Assembly: GCA_002449535.1 (NCBI GenBank)
Contig: DJWZ01000071.1
Coordinates: forward strand, 1-10,201
DNA from: Prevotellaceae bacterium UBA7017
GTDB taxonomy: Bacteria > Bacteroidota > Bacteroidia > Bacteroidales > Bacteroidaceae
DNA: 10,201 nt
Direction: 5' to 3'
Part shown: piece by piece, positions 6,161 through 10,201 of the stretch
How positions within the stretch are numbered: the first letter of the stretch is position 1
Layout of the letters: each line of letters opens with the position of its first letter
Notes under the pieces: model-generated
What the model was told of the DNA's origin: nothing
The model's input: the letters and a program-made list of their open reading frames with translations, nothing else
The model's database searches: none
Program-made: the position numbers and the translations under genes

Positions 6161-7111
6161 ATGTCTTACAAACGTTCATATTGTTGGCATCTTCTAACAA
6201 CCTCTTTTGCACTTTTATCTTTTTTATTTTCCTCTCTGCTTATCTCTTCATGCGGTTCTGACAACGAACATTTCTCTGTTGACGGCAGATTGCTGAACGT
6301 TAATACGGCAGAATTTCTTGTCTATTCTCCTGATGGGGCTATATCAGGCATTGATACCATAAAAGTGAATGGAGGACGCTTTACGTATGAAAGAAGCATT
6401 GTTGGAGAAGGAACTATCGTTGTGGTATTTCCGAATTTCAAGCAGATACCTATCTTCGTAAAACCTGGTGCTGACATACGTTTTGATGGTAGCGCGGCAA
6501 AGCTGAAGGAGTTGGAAGTAACAGGTACGGAAGAAAACGACGATTTCACCGAATGGAGGCTGAATACCAACGAACTGTCCCCTGAAGAATTACAGGCACA
6601 AGCCAAGAAATATGTAAAAGAGAATCCTGGCACCTTGATTTCTCTCTGGATGCAAAGGCAATATCTGCCTATAAAAGTCATTTGCTCCGTTGGTGACAGA
6701 TTACCTAATTTTACAGCAAAGGATATCAATGGCAAGACTGTAAGCAGCAACAGCCTTATGACTGGCAACAGCCTCATAATAGTATGGGCAAGCTGGAACT
6801 ATGACTCACAGAGCATGTTGAGACAAGCTAACAACAAGGATTCATACATCTATACCAATACTAATAATAACAAGGAGAAAATTTCCTTTGACCATATCAT
6901 CTCAATATGTCTGGACGCTGACATAAAGAAATGCCGTGACCTATTAAGGCAATGTAATGCAGAAGACGTTCCTACTATCTGCGACGGAAAAATGATGGAC
7001 GGGAATATTGTCAAGACACTTGGCATCAACAATATTCCCGACAATATACGTATAAGGAACGGAAAAATTACCGGACGAGGACTTCCTATTATGAAATTAG
7101 CCGAGGAGTAA
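6161..7111 (+). CDS. Lipoprotein with DUF4369-like and CXXC-less thioredoxin-fold domains
   Basis: A 316-residue exported protein. The signal peptide (1-30) ends at a lipobox-like LISSC with the lipid-bearing Cys at 31, so it should sit in the cell envelope. Residues about 37-130 resemble DUF4369 (DTIKVNGGRFTYE at 65-77). Residues about 177-310 resemble TlpA/AhpC thioredoxin folds: VGDRLPNFTAKDINGKTV at the entry, the IIVWASW strand (206-212), and a retained proline before the last strands (Pro293 in NNIPDNI). Where active family members read WASWCxPC this protein has WASWNYDS, with Asn213 and Ser216 in place of the two cysteines. Thiol-disulfide exchange of the usual kind is therefore unlikely; a binding or structural role is more plausible. 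It lies 45 nt after tRNA-Leu with no good promoter of its own, and its end overlaps argH by 15 bp. Confidence 0.85.
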   Translation: MSYKRSYCWHLLTTSFALLSFLFSSLLISSCGSDNEHFSVDGRLLNVNTAEFLVYSPDGAISGIDTIKVNGGRFTYERSIVGEGTIVVVFPNFKQIPIFVKPGADIRFDGSAAKLKELEVTGTEENDDFTEWRLNTNELSPEELQAQAKKYVKENPGTLISLWMQRQYLPIKVICSVGDRLPNFTAKDINGKTVSSNSLMTGNSLIIVWASWNYDSQSMLRQANNKDSYIYTNTNNNKEKISFDHIISICLDADIKKCRDLLRQCNAEDVPTICDGKMMDGNIVKTLGINNIPDNIRIRNGKITGRGLPIMKLAEE

Positions 7112-8431
7112 GGACTTTATAGCCTCATCAACCTTCTCGAAATGGAAATCCTTCATAATACCATCCATCAAGGCTACTATCTTATCGTTACATAGATTTC
7201 CTATGGAACCTTCGTGTGTATGATGGATATCCTTATTTGGCACGAATTTACCTGCTTCTATCTCCAATCCAACTTTCTTATAGGCATCACGGAAAGGCAT
7301 TCCGTCAGCAGCTAACTTGTTCACCTCTTCAACAGAGAAGATGGCATCGTACATAGGATTGTCCAGAATATCACGCTTTACCTCTATCTTACTGATAATA
7401 TAGGTACACATACGGAGACAGTCTTTCAATTCCCCAAACGCAGGCAGGAAGCACTCCTTTATTATCTGGAGGTCACGGAAATAGCCGCATGGTAGATTAT
7501 TCTGTATAAGTGTTATCTGTGTTGGCAAAGCCTGTAACTTGTTACACTTGGCACGAATCAGCTCAAAGACGTCAGGATTCTTCTTATGAGGCATAATGGA
7601 AGAACCTGTGGTACACTCCTTTGGAAGCTTTATGAAACCAAAGTTCTGGGAATTAAACATGCAGGCATCAAAAGCCATCTTTGCCAATGTTCCGGCAAGA
7701 CCGGCAATGGAGAAAGCCACATTACGCTCCATCTTTCCCCTTCCCATCTGAGCATAAACAACATTATAGTTCATGCTGTCAAAGCCCAAGAGGTCTGTCG
7801 TCATCTGCCTTTTAAGAGGGAATGAAGAGCCATATCCTGCTGCAGAACCCAAAGGATTGCGGTTTGTCATCCTATATGCTGACTGCAAATAGAGCATATC
7901 GTCGGTAAGGCTCTCTGCATAGGCACCAAACCACAAGCCGAAACTTGACGGCATAGCAATCTGCAGATGGGTATATCCTGGCATCAGGACATCTTTATTT
8001 TCCTCGCTTTTACCGATGAGTTCGTCAAAAAGAGCCCTTGTTTCCTCTACCAAAGTCTTCAGTTCTGCACGGGTAAATAGTTTCAAATCAACAAGTACCT
8101 GGTCATTTCTGGAGCGTCCAGAGTGTATCTTTTTACCCATATCACCCAAAGCGCGGGTAAGCATCAGCTCCACCTGAGAGTGGACATCCTCTATATCATC
8201 TTCGATAACAAACTTACCCTCTTCGCAGATAGCATATATCTTACGAAGTTCTGCAAGAAGCAGAGGCAACTCGTCGTCTGCTATAAGACCAATAGAGTTA
8301 AGCATGGTGATATGCGCCATACTGCCCAATACATCGTACTTTGCGAGATATAGGTCCATCTCTCTGTCACGACCTACAGTAAAGTTTTCTATTTCTTTAT
8401 TTATCTCAAAACCTTTTGACCAGAGTTTCAT
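7097..8431 (-). CDS. argH: Argininosuccinate lyase
   Basis: ArgH splits argininosuccinate into arginine and fumarate, the last step of arginine synthesis. The 444-residue length is normal for the fumarase/aspartase superfamily. Visible landmarks are KLWSKGF at the N-terminus, HSGRSRNDQ (103-111) that binds substrate, GYTHLQIAMP (152-161) with His155, NRNPLGSAAGYG (190-201), and the superfamily signature GSSIMPHKKNP (276-286), whose second Ser (278) matches the catalytic serine. The start ATG is 22 bp after the stop of the upstream lipoprotein gene. No promoter motif is seen in that gap, so argH is probably the last gene of a leftward transcript. Its stop lies inside the 3' end of the opposing lipoprotein gene. 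Confidence 0.98.
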   Translation of the reverse strand: MKLWSKGFEINKEIENFTVGRDREMDLYLAKYDVLGSMAHITMLNSIGLIADDELPLLLAELRKIYAICEEGKFVIEDDIEDVHSQVELMLTRALGDMGKKIHSGRSRNDQVLVDLKLFTRAELKTLVEETRALFDELIGKSEENKDVLMPGYTHLQIAMPSSFGLWFGAYAESLTDDMLYLQSAYRMTNRNPLGSAAGYGSSFPLKRQMTTDLLGFDSMNYNVVYAQMGRGKMERNVAFSIAGLAGTLAKMAFDACMFNSQNFGFIKLPKECTTGSSIMPHKKNPDVFELIRAKCNKLQALPTQITLIQNNLPCGYFRDLQIIKECFLPAFGELKDCLRMCTYIISKIEVKRDILDNPMYDAIFSVEEVNKLAADGMPFRDAYKKVGLEIEAGKFVPNKDIHHTHEGSIGNLCNDKIVALMDGIMKDFHFEKVDEAIKSLLLG

Positions 8432-8453
8432 AATTCAACTGGAAAATAAAAAA

Positions 8454-9041
8454 TTAATTGCTGGAAACCTGAAAATATGTGCCGGAATATGTTGCACGAT
8501 AGCGGAAGAGCTTATCATTGGTAGAATGCTGGAGGGAATCTGACACCACTACTCCGGCATTTAGAAGTCCATATACTCGCTTGCAACGGTCGCAGTAAAC
8601 ATTTTGAGAATCCTTGAATTTTAAGGCGAAATTCTTATTATTTGTCTCATTAAAGCAGTTAGGACACTGTCTGTCGAAGACGTAAAGTTCTCCATTCTGG
8701 AAAGAAGAGCGTCCGACAATAAGACTGTTGTTTAGTCCTAAGGCTCTTCCACTACGATTCAGTACTGCCTCTGTTACATGCTCTACATTTTTCTCCTTGT
8801 TACCATAAGCTTCCGTTACTAAGTCAAAGCCACCATCTATTGGGTTGGTAGAAAGGAAGCAAAAGTAATTTGTTGAATTCAGGGCTGCATACAAGTATGA
8901 CTGGGTATGACCATACTGGAAATCAAATCGAAAAGAAGCTACGTGAGTAGTATATTCATCTACCACCTCTCCTTTGCATCCCATAAAACAAAGGATAGCA
9001 GAGGCACAGAAGGCATAAAATAAGAAAAACTTCTTTCTCAT
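8454..9041 (-). CDS. Lipoprotein with Rieske-like layout and four-cysteine site
   Basis: A 195-residue protein with a lipoprotein signal (FFLFYAFCASAILCFMGC, lipid Cys22), so it is placed in the envelope. The C-terminal half has two CXXC pairs, Cys126/Cys129 (QCPNC) and Cys150/Cys153 (YCDRC). They sit in a strand pattern much like a Rieske domain: LIVGRS, then GELYVFDRQCPNC, then VYCDRCKRVYGLLNAGVVV, then LFRYRATYSGTYFQV. True Rieske proteins have CXH and CX2H, while all four ligands here are cysteine, as in zinc ribbons or rubredoxin. A structural zinc site is my best guess and [Fe] is possible. Its ATG follows the stop of the upstream membrane protein gene with no gap, and argH follows 22 bp downstream. 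I do not recognise a named family or function. Confidence 0.75.
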   Translation of the reverse strand: MRKKFFLFYAFCASAILCFMGCKGEVVDEYTTHVASFRFDFQYGHTQSYLYAALNSTNYFCFLSTNPIDGGFDLVTEAYGNKEKNVEHVTEAVLNRSGRALGLNNSLIVGRSSFQNGELYVFDRQCPNCFNETNNKNFALKFKDSQNVYCDRCKRVYGLLNAGVVVSDSLQHSTNDKLFRYRATYSGTYFQVSSN

Positions 9042-9674
9042 TTATAGTGGAAATTCTAAGTCCTCAAGTTTAAAATCACCAAGGAATTTGTGAGTCAGCG
9101 GATCCATACATGTATAACGTCCCATGCTGATGTCTTGAATTTCCATTGTCTTAGTATCTCCACGACGGCGGCACTTAGCACCAGTACGCAGGCGAGCTGG
9201 AGGAGTAGAAGTCCACCCAGAATCATTATTATTATTGTGCAAAGTACTTGCAGCAGGCTTTAATGGCTGAGGGGCAACAGGCTCTTCACTTGCATTGTTC
9301 TGCTTGCCATTGCTATACTCTCTGCTCATTTCCTCTTCGCTGTAGATATTAGCAATCTTTGCCTCCTTGCTATAGTATTCTGCTTCCTTATGTTCAAGGA
9401 CGATAAGTGTTGCAGCCTCAGTAAGAATGGCTATTGCACGAATGATATATACAAAGAAGAATGCTACAAAGGCATGCAATACACCTACTGCTATATATAA
9501 AGCGCCAAAACCCAACATTCCCTGAGCTGCCATCATAACACCAAAAACAATGATTCCAGCAGCTACCAGCAGTATCAACGTCTTGATGATATTCGCCCAC
9601 ATGTTGAGCTTACTTGATGTCTGATAATCCTCACACAGACGAACAATAGAGAAGTTAGATGTAATCTTTGCCAT
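9042..9674 (-). CDS. Unrecognised two-helix membrane protein
   Basis: A 210-residue protein of unknown family. A short N-terminal part (1-26) is followed by two adjacent membrane helices (about 28-50 and 54-82), then a charged, probably helical segment (93-123: LEHKEAEYYSKEAKIANIYSEEEMSRE). Next is a low-complexity linker rich in Asn, Pro, Ala and Ser (124-160). A short basic-then-acidic tail (GAKCRRRGDTKTM to LEDLEFPL) carries two Cys, at 168 and 189. There is no signal peptidase site. The short loop between the helices suggests both ends lie on the same side, probably the cytoplasm. It starts 41 bp after tRNA-Arg with no clear promoter between, and it abuts the four-cysteine lipoprotein gene, so the two products may be co-made envelope partners. 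Function is not assignable. Confidence 0.75.
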   Translation of the reverse strand: MAKITSNFSIVRLCEDYQTSSKLNMWANIIKTLILLVAAGIIVFGVMMAAQGMLGFGALYIAVGVLHAFVAFFFVYIIRAIAILTEAATLIVLEHKEAEYYSKEAKIANIYSEEEMSREYSNGKQNNASEEPVAPQPLKPAASTLHNNNNDSGWTSTPPARLRTGAKCRRRGDTKTMEIQDISMGRYTCMDPLTHKFLGDFKLEDLEFPL

Positions 9675-9715
9675 AATCTTTAGTTATTAACTATGCTCTA
9701 AAAATTTCAGTTTAG

Positions 9716-9787
9716 TACTCCGTCCCAGAATCGAACTGGGATCTACTCTTTAGGAGAGAGTTGTTCTATCCATTGAACTAACAGAGC
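9716..9787 (-). tRNA. tRNA-Arg, anticodon CCU
   Basis: A 72-nt tRNA read on the minus strand: acceptor GCTCTGT/ACGGAGT, D-arm GTTC/GAAC, anticodon stem ACTCT/AGAGT with loop CTCCTAA (anticodon CCT, at 9752-9754), variable loop AGAT, and T-arm CCCAG-TTCGATT-CTGGG. It reads AGG. The acceptor has G1-U72 and U5-G68 wobble pairs and discriminator A73. CCA is not encoded. Its promoter lies at 9812-9843, and a membrane protein gene follows 41 bp downstream. Confidence 0.94.
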
Positions 9788-9811
9788 AGCCTTTTTTATT
9801 TAACCCGGATG

Positions 9812-9843
9812 CAAAGGTACAACATTTTTATTAAATAACCAAA
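9812..9843 (-). promoter_or_regulatory. Promoter of tRNA-Arg
   Basis: Read on the minus strand, TTTG (9843-9840) and TACCTTTG (9819-9812) are 20 bp apart, a full Bacteroidetes consensus. The stretch GTACCTTTGCATCCG (9820-9806) is identical to that at tRNA-Leu P2. The start of transcription should be about 20 nt before the tRNA. No second promoter is seen before the membrane protein gene, so the same transcript may cover the leftward genes. Confidence 0.75.
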
Positions 9844-9882
9844 AAAATTCTATTTTACATTATGTCCTTAATCTTTTTTTAC

Positions 9883-9890
9883 TATTTTTG
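9883..9890 (+). promoter_or_regulatory. -7 element for the metallophosphoesterase gene
   Basis: TATTTTTG fits TAnnTTTG exactly. There is no good TTTG 20 bp upstream; the nearest candidate is TATG at 9861-9864 with an 18 bp spacer. The ATG follows only 5 nt after the element, so the mRNA would have almost no leader. Confidence 0.5.
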
Positions 9891-9895
9891 TAACC

Positions 9896-10201
9896 ATGAA
9901 ACGCATAGGCTTACTCTCTGACACACATTCATATTGGGATGAACGTTATTCTCACTATTTCTCGGAATGTGACGAAATATGGCATGTCGGGGACTTTGGC
10001 AGCATAGAAATTGCCGATAAACTCAGGGAAATAAAGCATGGAGAGAACAACATCATTCTTCGTGGAGTTCACGGAAACATCGATGGTGACATCATAAGGC
10101 GCGAGTTTCCTGAGGTCTTGCGCTTTAAATGCGAAGATGTTGAGGTGCTGATGAAACACATCGGAGGGTATCCTGGGCGCTATGACCGCTCAATCTACTG
10201 G
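9896..10201 (+). CDS. YfcE-type metallophosphoesterase (partial, 3' end missing)
   Basis: The first 102 codons of a calcineurin-like phosphoesterase of the YfcE/MJ0936 group, which hydrolyse phosphodiesters with two metal ions. Metal-ligand motifs appear in the right order: SDTH (8-11, Asp9 and His11), HVGDFG (30-35, Asp33), HGNIDG (59-64, Asn61), and MKHIGGYPGRY (86-96, His88). Family members are usually 160-180 residues, so the remaining His motif and C-terminus lie beyond the window. The ATG at 9896 is forced because the first metal motif begins at residue 8. The gene is divergent from tRNA-Arg. The family is clear, but the natural substrate is unknown. Confidence 0.93.
   Translation, partial: MKRIGLLSDTHSYWDERYSHYFSECDEIWHVGDFGSIEIADKLREIKHGENNIILRGVHGNIDGDIIRREFPEVLRFKCEDVEVLMKHIGGYPGRYDRSIYW

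Noticed and set aside
8454..9041. A true Rieske [2Fe-2S] protein
   Set aside because: The two His ligands are absent; CXXC pairs stand at both positions, so a Rieske cluster is not expected.
9929..10159. A 76-codon minus-strand ORF
   Set aside because: It is antisense to the metallophosphoesterase, whose motifs prove the plus frame.

Overview
This window looks like a chromosomal housekeeping segment from a Bacteroidales bacterium, probably Prevotella or a close relative. Three things point there. Promoters have the Bacteroidetes form (TTTG, 20 bp, TAnnTTTG) instead of the E. coli -35/-10 form, and genes lack clear Shine-Dalgarno sites. The RpoN, IspG and small HTH proteins are of Bacteroidetes style. 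DUF4369/thioredoxin-fold lipoproteins are typical of the group. No mobile element, CRISPR array or phage gene is visible.

Layout, left to right. Positions 18-158 hold a structured RNA that resembles 6S RNA. A small HTH regulator (397-636) has its own promoter. A tightly packed rightward operon (736-5819) follows: rpoN (sigma-54), a PAP2-type membrane phosphatase, purE, ispG, pyrE and an SRPBCC-fold protein. Its genes overlap by 4 or 20 nt or are 1 nt apart, so transcription from the rpoN promoter probably covers the whole set. It couples a sigma factor to purine, pyrimidine and isoprenoid precursor synthesis.

Positions 5820-6029 hold two near-identical promoters in tandem driving tRNA-Leu(UAA). 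Next comes a lipoprotein gene (6161-7111) whose thioredoxin-like domain has lost its CXXC cysteines. It converges on argH and overlaps it by 15 bp. On the minus strand, tRNA-Arg(CCU), a two-helix membrane protein, a four-cysteine lipoprotein and argH read leftward and may form one transcript. At the right edge a divergent gene for a YfcE-type metallophosphoesterase begins and runs off the window.

Most of the window is ordinary core genome. The points most worth a second look are the 6S-like RNA, the Rieske-like lipoprotein with an all-cysteine metal site, the redox-dead thioredoxin lipoprotein, the intermediate-length IspG insertion and the duplicated tRNA promoter. I found no clearly new multi-gene system.
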